A DNA stretch of 64,000 nt from Variovorax sp. PAMC26660. Its GTDB lineage: Bacteria; Pseudomonadota; Gammaproteobacteria; Burkholderiales; Burkholderiaceae_C. Made by a program: the position numbers and the translations under genes. Every line of letters starts with the position of its first letter. The first letter of the stretch is position 1. The DNA is taken from contig NZ_CP060295.1 in assembly GCF_014302995.1 (NCBI RefSeq), forward strand, positions 1,984,001-2,048,000, given 5' to 3'. The notes below the pieces were generated by a model, which did not search any database, was not told the origin of the DNA, and was given only the letters and a program-made list of their open reading frames with translations. Shown here one piece after another: positions 17,473-26,347 of the stretch.

Positions 17473-19019
17473 GGACGGCCTTGGGATGAAGAGGTTGACT
17501 GGGGAAGAAGAGAAGAAAACAACTGGCGCGCACGCACGATGCGCGCGGTGTCGCTCAATGCGCTGGCCAGGCCGGGGCTTTCCTCGGCCGTGCGCGGCAG
17601 GCCGGCCAGCAGGTGCAGCGCGCTGGCGTGCAGCAGCGCGGCCGCGTTGCCGAGCACCTGGCGCAGCACGTAGTCGTTGGCGAGGTCGCCGCGCTCGACG
17701 CGGGTGCGCAGCGCGGCCGCGAGCTGGAGCGAGAGTTCGGCCGATGGTGTTTCGCCGGGCGCGCAGGCCTGGTCAGCAAAGGCGATCACGTTCTGCACGC
17801 CGCTGCCCGCCAGGCCGAGTTCGATCAACCAGTGGCGCTCGCGCCGTTCGCGGGGCAGCAGCGCCAGCAACTGGCCGACCCAGGCGCGCTGGCTGTATTG
17901 GGTGTGATGGTGGTCGAGCATCGCATCGCACCAGTCGACATCGGACACGGCGAGGATGGCCTCGTTCCAGCCGCGGAACAGGGCGTCTTTCCAGTCGCTC
18001 TTCGTGGCCCAGCCGAGCAGCGCGGCGGGTGTCATGCCGGTGCGCGCGGTCCACCACGCGAGCGGCGTTTGCCGCACGAGCTGGTAGAGCCACCAGGCGC
18101 GTTCGCCGAGGCTTTCGTGGGTAGGGCGCGCGGGGTCGATGGCGTCGTCCTTCCAGCGCGGGTCGGCGGCCTCGGGGGCGTTCATCTGCCATGCGCCGCC
18201 TGCTTGCAACAGCAGCGGCGCGAGAAAGGCTTCGATGCGCTGCACGTGGGCGCTTGCGGGCAGCCGCTGCAGAAGTTCGCCCGCGACCTGGCGCACGTCG
18301 CGGGCGCGGTCCTTGAGCTGGGCATCGAGCAGTGCTTCGTCGTCGGGGCCGATGTTCTCGGCCAGAGCGCCGAGCAGCGCAGCGCGCTCCTTGGCGGGAA
18401 GTTGCGGCAGTTCAGCAGCGAGACGTTCGCGTGCGGCGGCAGGCTCACTGCGGCGCTGCTCGGCGAGCACCGCGCGGCGTTGTTCGAGGCTGCCCTCGTC
18501 CCAGCGCGTCTGCGCATCGGCCTGCTCGCTGGCGCCGACGGCATAGCGCCAGTCGTCGTTGTGTGCGGCCAGCCAGAGGCCGCGCTCGCCGAGCGCGGGG
18601 ATCACGGCCGAGCGCACGTCGATGGCACGGCGGCCGGCGTCGAGCGCGGTGGGCAAGAGGTTGTGCGGCAGGCGCAGGCCGGCGGCGGTCAACGCGGCAA
18701 GGCCTTCGTGCTGCAGGCGCAGCGGGCCGCTGGCAAGCGCATCGGCGATGGCCGCCTGCAGCGCGGGTTCTTTCAATACGGGCCGCTCGTCTGCGGCGGC
18801 GACCGGCGCGTCGGATGGCGACAGGCCCGGTGCCACGAAGCCGGCACGGCGGCCGATGGCCACGGCACCTGCAGCGCGCAACAGTTGGCCCTGTGCTTCG
18901 CCGCCTTGTATCGCCTGCAGAAGCCCGCCAAATTCGCCCGCCATGCCTTCGGCTGCCGGCACGGGCTGGCGGGCTGTGCCGACCAGCGCGGTCTGCAGCA
19001 ATGTGTTCCAGTGACTCAT
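17469..19019 (-). CDS. DUF5691 family helical-repeat protein
   Basis: 516 aa, starting MSHWNTLLQTALVGTAR; the ALVGT segment close to the N-terminus is typical of the family. The body is rich in Leu/Ala helices of about 35-40 residues, consistent with HEAT-like repeats and a scaffolding or adaptor role. No signal or catalytic motif was seen. Translation of the following MoxR gene overlaps its stop codon. It lies 55 bp after the SWIM gene. Function is unknown; the repeated co-occurrence of this family with MoxR, DUF5682 and VWA proteins is remembered knowledge. Confidence 0.82.
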   Translation of the reverse strand: MSHWNTLLQTALVGTARQPVPAAEGMAGEFGGLLQAIQGGEAQGQLLRAAGAVAIGRRAGFVAPGLSPSDAPVAAADERPVLKEPALQAAIADALASGPLRLQHEGLAALTAAGLRLPHNLLPTALDAGRRAIDVRSAVIPALGERGLWLAAHNDDWRYAVGASEQADAQTRWDEGSLEQRRAVLAEQRRSEPAAARERLAAELPQLPAKERAALLGALAENIGPDDEALLDAQLKDRARDVRQVAGELLQRLPASAHVQRIEAFLAPLLLQAGGAWQMNAPEAADPRWKDDAIDPARPTHESLGERAWWLYQLVRQTPLAWWTARTGMTPAALLGWATKSDWKDALFRGWNEAILAVSDVDWCDAMLDHHHTQYSQRAWVGQLLALLPRERRERHWLIELGLAGSGVQNVIAFADQACAPGETPSAELSLQLAAALRTRVERGDLANDYVLRQVLGNAAALLHASALHLLAGLPRTAEESPGLASALSDTARIVRARQLFSSLLPQSTSSSQGRP

Positions 19020-19074
19020 TCGATGACCTTCGCGCTGCGCGCTGCGGCATACGCCTTGGGAGCGGCCCGGCGGT

Positions 19075-20427
19075 TCATGTACGCACTCCCGCAAGGGCCC
19101 AGACCGGCGCACTTCCGACTGCGGCGCCCGAGGCCCAGGCGGTGAGCGGCGCGAACTGTTCTCCGTCCCACTCGCCAAAAACGCGCAGCGGCGCGCCGCC
19201 CGAATGCGCCATCAGTTGCCACGCTTCCTGCGTGGCCAGTTGCATCGGCAAGGCCTGCGGCGCGGCGTCCAGGCGCAGCCACCATTGGTCGCCGTGCCGC
19301 GCTGGCACGGCCTCGGCCCACACCATCGGCAGCAGCGGTTGCCAGGGGTTGGCGGCGATCTGTTGTGCCATGCGTTGCCATTCGTCGGAGGTGTCCTGAG
19401 CGGACCCGGCCGATGCAGCGGGCGCGTCGGCCAGTTGCTCGGCCAGCAGCGCGCGCTGCGAGGCATGGCCGGGGTAGAAGCACAGCACTGCGGCGCGCTC
19501 GCTGCCGCTGATCCAGGCGGTTTCGAAGCCACGGCCGCCATGCGAATAGTCGAGCAGCAGCGCACGCCGGCCGCTCGCGCGGCCTTGCAGCCACACGTGG
19601 CGCTCGACCAGCTTGCTGTCGCGCTCGTCGGTGCACTGGCCCAGCACGAGCCATTGGTCGCTGATGCGCTCGCCGTCCACGAGCAGGGCATCGCGGTCCT
19701 GCGGCCAGCCGAGGGCGGTGCGCAGGTCGGCCAGCGTGGCGGCCGACAGCGTGTCGCGGCGCGGCACCGCATCGACGATCAGTTGCAGCCGGCCCAGCCG
19801 GTCGAGCAGCCGTGCCGGCCAGCCTTCGCCGGCACCGATGAGTTCGGCCGCCTGCGTGATGCGCTGGCCCAGGCCGGGCGCCTGCGCATCGACCATGCGC
19901 GCGGCCATCGAGCCCCAGGCCTGCTGTTGCTCGCTGCCGAGCGAGGCCAGGCCGCGCTGCGTCTGGTCGTCGAGCCAGCGTGCAAGCTCCTGCACGCCGG
20001 TGTCGATGCGCTTCCAGCGCTGCGCGTCGCGCTTGGCGGCCGCGGCGGGATCGGGTGCGGCGGCCGGCTCGGCGGCACGCGCTTCCTTCTTCTCGGCCTT
20101 CTCGCGGCGCGAGGCGAGCCAGTCGGCCACCCAGGGCGGCGGCGTGCCGGCGGTGAAGCTGGCCTCGCTCTGGGCGCGCAGCAGCATCAGCGCCAGGCCG
20201 TGCTTGCAGGGGAACTTGCGGCTCGGGCAGGAGCAGCGGAACACCGGGCCCGTCAGGTCGACCTGGGCCTGGTAGGGCTTGCTGCCGCTGCCCTGGCACT
20301 CACCCCAGACAGCATCGTCGGAGTAGGCGAGCGTGGGCCACTTGGCCGGTGCGAGCAGGCCCTTGGCAGCCTTGGCCGACGCATCGTCGGGCGCAAGCGC
20401 AAGAACGGCTTCTGTGCTGAGACTCAT
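19075..20427 (-). CDS. SWIM zinc-finger protein
   Basis: 450 aa. The SWIM motif CxCx(n)CxH is complete: Cys65, Cys67, Cys74 and His76 in FRCSCPSRKFPCKHG. An Ala/Glu/Lys-rich charged linker follows (about residues 110-140), then a helical region and a beta-rich C-terminal part with several tryptophans. SWIM fingers bind DNA or proteins; here the neighbours suggest substrate recognition for the MoxR/VWA machine, which is inference. The start ATG at 20427 gives MSLSTEAVLAL; longer open frame upstream is noise. It comes 52 bp after the small lipoprotein gene. Confidence 0.88.
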   Translation of the reverse strand: MSLSTEAVLALAPDDASAKAAKGLLAPAKWPTLAYSDDAVWGECQGSGSKPYQAQVDLTGPVFRCSCPSRKFPCKHGLALMLLRAQSEASFTAGTPPPWVADWLASRREKAEKKEARAAEPAAAPDPAAAAKRDAQRWKRIDTGVQELARWLDDQTQRGLASLGSEQQQAWGSMAARMVDAQAPGLGQRITQAAELIGAGEGWPARLLDRLGRLQLIVDAVPRRDTLSAATLADLRTALGWPQDRDALLVDGERISDQWLVLGQCTDERDSKLVERHVWLQGRASGRRALLLDYSHGGRGFETAWISGSERAAVLCFYPGHASQRALLAEQLADAPAASAGSAQDTSDEWQRMAQQIAANPWQPLLPMVWAEAVPARHGDQWWLRLDAAPQALPMQLATQEAWQLMAHSGGAPLRVFGEWDGEQFAPLTAWASGAAVGSAPVWALAGVRT

Positions 20428-20479
20428 CGGGGCACCCTCGCGCCGGCCCGCGGCGCGGATGGATTGAAAGGCGCGCCCA

Positions 20480-21052
20480 TCAAGGCGCGATGGGATTGCC
20501 GGGCGTGCCGGCTTCGCCCGCCGGGACCGTGGCGTTGGCCACGGTCGGCGTGCGGCGGGAGATGCGCACCGCCGGCTGTTGCGTCGATGGCGACGCAGTG
20601 CTGCCAGCGGCGACCTTGGTGACGCCGGCTTTGGTGATCGTGACGGGCGCGGCCGATGCGACCGGCATCGGCGCGACAGGCTCGGTGCCGGCGCTCGCCG
20701 TGGTGGCCGTATTTGCAGCCGGCACCACCGCCCCGGTCTTGGGATCGTGCAGCACCACGCTCTTGCCGACACCGACGCCCGTGCCCACCGGTCCGAGGGC
20801 AACCCCCACGCCGACGCCGGCAGACCCCGACACCACGCCGCCGTTGTTGACAGCCACGCCCGCGCCGAGCGGGCCGAAGCCGGTGTTCAGGCCCATCGAG
20901 AAACTGCCGTCCCTGGTGGCACCCAGGCCCAGCGAGAGCCCGGGAACCAGCGGAATGCCGATCTGGTAGTGAGAACAGCCGCTCATCAGGAGCAGCAGCA
21001 CCGCCGCCGGAACGGTGGCCGTTGCTGCTGCACGGATGCGCGGCCGTGCCAT
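20480..21052 (-). CDS. Small glycine-rich lipoprotein
   Basis: 190 aa with a lipoprotein signal: hydrophobic VPAAVLLLLMSGC with Cys at about residue 26 as the lipid-bearing residue. Next is a glycine-rich central part with repeated valine-glycine units (SAGVGVGVALGPVGTGVGVG), then an Ala/Pro/Thr-rich tail. Its ATG overlaps the htpG stop as TGATG, so it is translationally coupled to the chaperone gene, which is unusual. I do not recognise the family and cannot give a role beyond cell-envelope anchoring. Confidence 0.75.
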   Translation of the reverse strand: MARPRIRAAATATVPAAVLLLLMSGCSHYQIGIPLVPGLSLGLGATRDGSFSMGLNTGFGPLGAGVAVNNGGVVSGSAGVGVGVALGPVGTGVGVGKSVVLHDPKTGAVVPAANTATTASAGTEPVAPMPVASAAPVTITKAGVTKVAAGSTASPSTQQPAVRISRRTPTVANATVPAGEAGTPGNPIAP

Positions 21053-23097
21053 CACACCAGCAGCGCGTTGACGCGCCTCACGTAAGCGGCGGGGTCGGCC
21101 GGCAGGCCGCCTTCGGCGAGCAGCGCCTGGTCGAACAGGATGTTCGCGAGGTCGTCGAAATGCGCGGAGCTTTCGAGCTTCTTCACCAGCGGATGGTCGG
21201 CGTTGACTTCGAGCACCGGCTTCAGGTCGGGCGCGGGCTGGCCGGCCTGCTTGAGCATGCGCGCGAGCTGCGTGCTCATGCCGCCGTCCTGCACCACGAG
21301 GCAGGCGGGCGAGTCGACCAGGCGCGTGGTCACGCGCACATCGTCGGCCTTGTCCTTGAGGGCTTCCTTGAGCCGTTCGAGCATCGGCTTGAAGGATTCG
21401 GCGGCCTCTTCGGCGGCCTTCTTCTCGGACTCGTCCTGCAGCTTGCCCAGGTCGACCGCGCCCTTGGCCACGCTTTGCAGCGGCGTGCCGTCGAACTCGG
21501 TGAGGTAGTTGAGCGACCACTCGTCCACACGGTCGGTCATGAGCAGCACTTCGATGCCCTTCTTCTTGAAGACTTCGAGCTGCGGGCTGTTCTTGGCGCC
21601 GGCGAGCGTGTCGGCCGTGATGTAGTAGATCGCGTCCTGGCCTTCCTTCATGCGCGCCTTGTAGTCGGCAAAGCTCACGCTCACGCCGTCGGTGGTGCTC
21701 GATGCGAAGCGCAGCAGCTTGGCGATGCGGTCGCGGTTGCCCATGTCCTCGCCCAGGCCTTCCTTGAGCACCGCGCCGAACTCGGCGTAGAACTTGGCGT
21801 ACTTGCCCGATTCGTCGGCGTGCGCGGCCGCAGCCTCGGCGGCCGGCGTGGCGTTCTTGTCGACCACGTCGCTGATGTCGCTCAGCGCTTCGGTCGGCTC
21901 GGGCGCCGGCACCGACTCGCCCGAACCCACGTCGATCTTGCCTTCGGCGCTCTCGGGGGCGGTCTTCTGCTTCTTGGCCAGGTCTTCGAGCATGGAGAGC
22001 ACGCGCTTGGTGCTGCCTTCGCGGATGGCCTTCACGTCGCGGCTTTCCTGCAGCAGCTCACGGCTCACATTCAGCGGCAGGTCGGCCGAGTCGATCACGC
22101 CCTTGACGAAGCGCAGGTAGCTGGGCAGCAGCGCCTCGGCGTCGTCCATGATGAAGACGCGCTTGACGTACAGCTTGACGCCCGCGCCCTTGTCGCGGTT
22201 CCACAGGTCGAAGGGGGCCTTCGCGGGGATGTACAGCAGTTGCGTGTATTCGGTGCTGCCTTCGACGCGGTTGTGGCTCCAGGCGAGCGGCGCCTCGTAG
22301 TCGTGGCTGATGCTCTTGTAGAACTCTTCGTACTGCTCGGCGGTGATGTCCTTCTTGGGGCGGCTCCACAGGGCGTTGGCCTTGTTGACCGTTTCCCACT
22401 CGCCGGTTTTCACCATGTCGCCGGGCTGGTCGTTCTCGCCTTCCTTCCACTCTTCCTTTTCCATGAGGATCGACAGCGAGATGTGGTCGGAGTACTTGCC
22501 GACGATCTGCCTGAGCTTGTAGGCGTTGAGGTATTCGTCGGCATCGTCGCGCAGGTGCAGCGTGATGCGGGTGCCGCGCTCGGCGCGCGTGATGTCGGCC
22601 ACTTCGAAGTCGCCGGCGCCACCGCTGACCCAACGAACGCCCTGGTCGGCCGGAAGGCCCGCGCGGCGCGACTCGACGCTGATCTTGTCGGCCACGATGA
22701 AGCCCGAGTAAAAGCCCACGCCGAACTGGCCGATGAGCTGCGCGTCGGCCTTCTGGTCGCCGCTGAGCTTGCTCATGAAGTCCTTGGTGCCGCTCTTGGC
22801 GATCGTGCCGAGGTTGTCGATGGCCTCCTGGCGCGACAGGCCGATGCCCTTGTCGGTGATGGTGAGGGTGCGGGCGGCCTTGTCGAAGGACAGGCGCACG
22901 TCGAGCTCGGGCTGGTCTTCGTACAGCTCGGGATGGTCGAGCGCCTCGAAGCGCAGCTTGTCGCACGCGTCCGATGCGTTCGAGATCAGCTCGCGCAGGA
23001 AGATTTCCTTGTTGGAATAAAGCGCATGCGTGACGAGGTGCAGCAGTTGCGCGACTTCAGCCTGGAACGGGAGTTTGGTATTGGAGGAATCAGCCAT
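21052..23097 (-). CDS. htpG: Chaperone HtpG (Hsp90 family)
   Basis: 681-aa cytoplasmic Hsp90. The GHKL ATP-binding domain has [22 protein letters not shown] and [11 protein letters not shown]; middle and C-terminal domains follow with the expected length, although family members are often nearer 620-650 aa. Hsp90 clamps around client proteins using ATP. No good Shine-Dalgarno sequence stands before the ATG at 23097. It is first in a minus-strand run with the lipoprotein, SWIM and MoxR-cluster genes, with gaps of 52-55 bp or less, so cotranscription is plausible. Confidence 0.97.
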   Translation of the reverse strand: MADSSNTKLPFQAEVAQLLHLVTHALYSNKEIFLRELISNASDACDKLRFEALDHPELYEDQPELDVRLSFDKAARTLTITDKGIGLSRQEAIDNLGTIAKSGTKDFMSKLSGDQKADAQLIGQFGVGFYSGFIVADKISVESRRAGLPADQGVRWVSGGAGDFEVADITRAERGTRITLHLRDDADEYLNAYKLRQIVGKYSDHISLSILMEKEEWKEGENDQPGDMVKTGEWETVNKANALWSRPKKDITAEQYEEFYKSISHDYEAPLAWSHNRVEGSTEYTQLLYIPAKAPFDLWNRDKGAGVKLYVKRVFIMDDAEALLPSYLRFVKGVIDSADLPLNVSRELLQESRDVKAIREGSTKRVLSMLEDLAKKQKTAPESAEGKIDVGSGESVPAPEPTEALSDISDVVDKNATPAAEAAAAHADESGKYAKFYAEFGAVLKEGLGEDMGNRDRIAKLLRFASSTTDGVSVSFADYKARMKEGQDAIYYITADTLAGAKNSPQLEVFKKKGIEVLLMTDRVDEWSLNYLTEFDGTPLQSVAKGAVDLGKLQDESEKKAAEEAAESFKPMLERLKEALKDKADDVRVTTRLVDSPACLVVQDGGMSTQLARMLKQAGQPAPDLKPVLEVNADHPLVKKLESSAHFDDLANILFDQALLAEGGLPADPAAYVRRVNALLV

Positions 23098-23375
23098 TGG
23101 AAAGAGAGATATCGGATCGAAAAAATTCTAAGTCGGCAACGCGGCCATACGGTGATGCCGCGCGAACTTTCTCAGGTAAGGCCTTTGTCTACCTAAACAA
23201 CCGCGCGGGGTTAGGTCCGGAAAAAATTGCTCATTCGCCGGAAGAGTTATCCACAGGCTCCGACGGCCCTCCGACCACGCTGTAACACGGAAAGTTACCG
23301 TAGTTAACATTTATCCAATATCCTAGGTTCCGAAACTGAACTGGGCAGCAATGCCCCGGGAACCAGGGATGTCGT
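23098..23375. other. Divergent intergenic region between htpG and the surface-fibre operon
   Basis: 278 bp with markedly lower GC than its surroundings, so it probably carries promoters for both divergent transcription units. A perfect DnaA-box match (TTATCCACA) lies at 23247-23255, followed by an AT-rich tract near 23300-23325 (TTAACATTTATCC). I see no coding potential and no strong terminator. The single box has no neighbouring boxes, so it is not an origin. Confidence 0.5.
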
Positions 23376-25640
23376 TTGATGATTCGAGTGACACTGCGGA
23401 CCGCGGTCGACCCCGCCAGAGCCATCTGGCGCCCGACTGTGGTGCAGGTGTGGCTCGGATGCGCGATGGCCCTGTGCGGGCTCCCGCCGGCACTCGCCCA
23501 ATCCGCCACCGGGCCTGTCGTGGCTGATGCGCACATCGAATCGATGAACCGCGCCCAGGCAGAGCAGGCGAAGCTGAAGGCGCTCATCGAGTCCGCCCCC
23601 AAGGCTTACGAAGACCGTTTCATGAACCCGGGCACCGAGCCGGCCGACGATGCCGCGCCGGAGGCCGAACAGCCGCAGGGCTTTCGCGCCTGGATGGTGG
23701 AAAGCCGCATCGGCTTCGGCTCCGCGTCGGCCTCCGGCTACGGCAGCCAGCGCGCGACCGAGTTCGGCCAGCGCTTCGAATACCGCCGCGAGACGCTCAA
23801 CTACGGCGAATTCGTGTTGCAGGCCGACGGCCGCCACCTGAGCGGCGACAACCTCGTGGACGGCGGCGGCATCGGTGCGCTGGGCTATGCGCGCGAACCC
23901 ACCAGCGGGCGCTTCACGCTGCGTAACCTGGGCTTCCCGATCACCACGCAGACCTTTGCCGACAGCGCGGTGGGCGATATCTACAGCGAGCTGACCGACG
24001 GCCTGGGCCGCAACTACCGGCTCTCGCTGGGCTCGACGACGGTGCGCGGCGCCTCGATGCGCATCTTCAATTCCGACTTGGACGTGCGCGCCGGCTTCGG
24101 CCAGCGCGGCAACCTGGCAGGCGGCCCCTACCCAGGCTTCGAGAAGAGCCAGGGCACGCTCGGCTGGCTCGGGTTCACGCAGCGGCTGGGCGATTCGTGG
24201 TTCACGGCGCTGCAGCTGGACCAGGCGCGCGACGTCCCGGCCTACTACTTCGACCCGCTCACGGCGCAGGGCTTCGGCCGCAAGGACGTCACGAGCTGGG
24301 CCGCCTCGCTGGGCTACGGCCGCGAGGTGGTGCGCGACGGCGACTTCAAGGCGCGCGCCACATTGGTGGGCAGCAGCGTGAGCTCGCCCACGGCGGGCGT
24401 GGCAACAGGTGGCTCGCAGGGCCTTTTCCTCGAAGCGAGCGCGCGTTCCGGGCTCTACCGGCACGAGTTCGGCGTGTACACGGCGCGGCCGAACCTGCAC
24501 TTCGGCGACTACGCGCTGTCCACCGGCACGGGCGGCGCCTACTGGCGCGTGGACCGCAGCACGAGCCGCATGAGCTGGGGCGCGGGCCTGGACCAGGAGC
24601 GCAACCAGGCAGACCCCAACTACCATCTCGCGGGCTATTCGCGGGTGGGCGTGAACGGCAACTTCCAGTACCTGTTCGACCGCGACACCTCGATCGGCGG
24701 CAGCCTGAACGTGTACCGCACGCGCTACGACAAAAGCACGGACCCCGCCGCCGTCAGCAACGCCGCGATCGCGTCCGATGCGCGCAGCCTCTACGGCAAC
24801 GCCTTCTACCAGACACGTTTCTTCGACTGGCCTCGCAGCCGCTTCACGCTGACGGTGCGGCGCAACGAACTGCTCGTGCGCAACGACGAGGCCGCCACCG
24901 GCCAGGAACTGCAATGGGAGCAGGACTGGATCGGCGGGCGCTTCGAGAGGATGCGCCCCGAACTCACCACCACCCTCGGCTACGCGCGCGACCGCAGCGG
25001 CGGCATCGCGCGCAACTACCCGACGGCCGGCGTGCAGTTCCGCTACTGGATGGATGGCGGCCTGCAGCTGGGCGGCAACCTGCGCTACACCTCGCAGAGC
25101 GGTGGCCTGTACACCAGCCGCGGCCTGTCGGGCACGCTCACCGCCGAGAAGGAGTTGGCGCCGGGCTGGCGCCTCGGTTTCGCGGCCAGCTTCAACCAGG
25201 CGCGCGCGGCGCTGGTGCCGACCACGTTTTCCGGCACCAACCTCTATCGCAGTCAAGAGAAGTCCGCCTACATCTACCTGCGCTGGGAGGGCAGCACCGG
25301 CACGGCCTACCAGACGGCCGGGATGCGCGGCAACGGCGCGGGCGGCGGGAGCGTGTCGGGCCATGTGTTCTTCGATGCCAACCGCGACGGCCTGCAGCAG
25401 GCCGGCGAGGGCGGCGTGGCCGGGGTCGAGGTGCTGCTCGACGGCCGCTACCGCGCCATCACCGACCGCGACGGCCGCTTCGAGTTTCCGCTGGTCACGA
25501 CCGGCCGCCACCAGCTGACGCTCACGCTCGAGAGCGTGCCCCTGCCATGGGGTGCCAGGGGCGACAGCGGCGTGAGCGTCGACGTGCCCCTGCGTGGCCA
25601 GGCCACCACCGAGATCCCCGTGGTCAAGGTGGCCGAATGA
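23376..25640 (+). CDS. Outer-membrane beta-barrel with C-terminal SdrD-B-like domain (usher-like)
   Basis: 754 aa. A signal peptide (VWLGCAMALCGLPPALA) is followed by a helical Gln/Ala-rich stretch, then some 550 residues of alternating strands with aromatic girdles, ending strands in patterns such as YGEFVLQADGRH and YIYLRWEG: a large outer-membrane barrel. The last 100 residues (VSGHVFFDANRDG, TDRDGRFEFP) form an SdrD-B/carboxypeptidase-regulatory-like Ig fold. It is shorter than PapC ushers and lacks their recognisable N-terminal domain, so it may be a non-classical usher or secretion pore. It starts the operon; its stop lies in the first unit of a tetranucleotide repeat. Confidence 0.7.
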   Translation: MMIRVTLRTAVDPARAIWRPTVVQVWLGCAMALCGLPPALAQSATGPVVADAHIESMNRAQAEQAKLKALIESAPKAYEDRFMNPGTEPADDAAPEAEQPQGFRAWMVESRIGFGSASASGYGSQRATEFGQRFEYRRETLNYGEFVLQADGRHLSGDNLVDGGGIGALGYAREPTSGRFTLRNLGFPITTQTFADSAVGDIYSELTDGLGRNYRLSLGSTTVRGASMRIFNSDLDVRAGFGQRGNLAGGPYPGFEKSQGTLGWLGFTQRLGDSWFTALQLDQARDVPAYYFDPLTAQGFGRKDVTSWAASLGYGREVVRDGDFKARATLVGSSVSSPTAGVATGGSQGLFLEASARSGLYRHEFGVYTARPNLHFGDYALSTGTGGAYWRVDRSTSRMSWGAGLDQERNQADPNYHLAGYSRVGVNGNFQYLFDRDTSIGGSLNVYRTRYDKSTDPAAVSNAAIASDARSLYGNAFYQTRFFDWPRSRFTLTVRRNELLVRNDEAATGQELQWEQDWIGGRFERMRPELTTTLGYARDRSGGIARNYPTAGVQFRYWMDGGLQLGGNLRYTSQSGGLYTSRGLSGTLTAEKELAPGWRLGFAASFNQARAALVPTTFSGTNLYRSQEKSAYIYLRWEGSTGTAYQTAGMRGNGAGGGSVSGHVFFDANRDGLQQAGEGGVAGVEVLLDGRYRAITDRDGRFEFPLVTTGRHQLTLTLESVPLPWGARGDSGVSVDVPLRGQATTEIPVVKVAE

Positions 25641-25670
25641 ATGAATGAATGAATGAATGAATGAATGAAT
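25635..25670 (+). repeat. Tetranucleotide simple repeat (GAAT)9
   Basis: Nine perfect GAAT units at 25635-25670. The barrel gene's TGA stop (25638-25640) is in the first unit. Every unit contains an ATGA, so overlapping starts and stops occur in all three frames. The ATG at 25661, in the last units, and another at 25673 are in frame with the next gene, whose ribosome-binding site and likely true start are at 25733. Such tracts mutate by slippage, so coupling of translation between the barrel and the first subunit could vary among cells. Confidence 0.9.
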
Positions 25671-25732
25671 CCATGAATGAGCAGCGCTTTCGTCCGGTTT
25701 GTTCCCACCTGCGTTCAATAAAAGGAGACGCC

Positions 25733-26347
25733 ATGACCCGAAGAGAATCCACCCCCCGCCTGCTGGCCATATCGCTGGCCGCATTCGCCCTGGCCCTGCC
25801 GGGCAGTGGCGCCCTGGCGGAGAGCCAGTACGGCTCCGGTACGGGCACGATCACCGCGCAGGCCAAGGTCAACCTCAGCGTGACGGTGCCCAAACTCATC
25901 CTGCTGCGCGTGGGCTCGACCAACGCCACGGTGGACACGGTGGCCTGGACCTCTGCCCTCAGCATTCCCGGCGCCACCCCCACCACGCCGCTGGCCGGCG
26001 TCAACAACACCAACGTCGACTGGAACGGCACCGCGCCCACGGTCACCACCAGCACGGCGGGAGGCACGCTCACGGTGTACGCGTGGACCAATGCGGGCGC
26101 GGGCACCATCAACTGCGCCCTGGGCGCCTGGAGCGCCGCCGGCGGTCCGGCCAACGGGGACTTTGCCGTGACGGCGACCGGCAATCTGCCGCATCCGGGC
26201 GCCAACCTCGGCGCCTGCGCCTCGACCTCGTTCAACTCCAACGTGGTGGCCACCAGCACCTGGGCCTATACGCTGGGCGGCACACCCTCTTCCTGGGTCG
26301 CCGGCGTTTACACCAACACCATCACCTACACGGCGCAAGGCATCTGA
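25733..26347 (+). CDS. Putative secreted beta-sandwich subunit 1
   Basis: 204 aa. The start at 25733 follows AAAAGGAGA at 6-8 bp; in-frame ATGs at 25661 and 25673 would add 24 or 20 residues before the signal peptide. A Sec signal (LAISLAAFALALPGSGALA) precedes a Thr/Ser/Asn-rich mature part with alternating strands: VNLSVTVPKLILLRVGSTNATVDTVAW and a final strand block GVYTNTITYTAQGI. A paired Cys pattern (NCALGAW and GACASTS) could form a disulfide. The LRVGS...TVDTVAF/W motif is shared with subunit 2, so the two are paralogous. Fimbrial or matrix subunit is inference. Confidence 0.65.
   Translation: MTRRESTPRLLAISLAAFALALPGSGALAESQYGSGTGTITAQAKVNLSVTVPKLILLRVGSTNATVDTVAWTSALSIPGATPTTPLAGVNNTNVDWNGTAPTVTTSTAGGTLTVYAWTNAGAGTINCALGAWSAAGGPANGDFAVTATGNLPHPGANLGACASTSFNSNVVATSTWAYTLGGTPSSWVAGVYTNTITYTAQGI

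Noticed and set aside
12832..20427. Cobalt/CO-dehydrogenase (cox) accessory cluster
   Set aside because: The VWA protein is CoxE-like, but no CoxL/M/S genes are near and DUF5682/DUF5691/SWIM are not cox partners.
23247..23255. Replication origin at a perfect DnaA box
   Set aside because: Only one box, no AT-rich unwinding array, no dnaA, dnaN or rep gene nearby.
25635..25670. CRISPR-like array
   Set aside because: Unit of 4 bp without spacers; a simple sequence repeat.
23304..25784. 826-aa minus-strand open frame
   Set aside because: Antisense to the barrel gene; no signal peptide or family motif.
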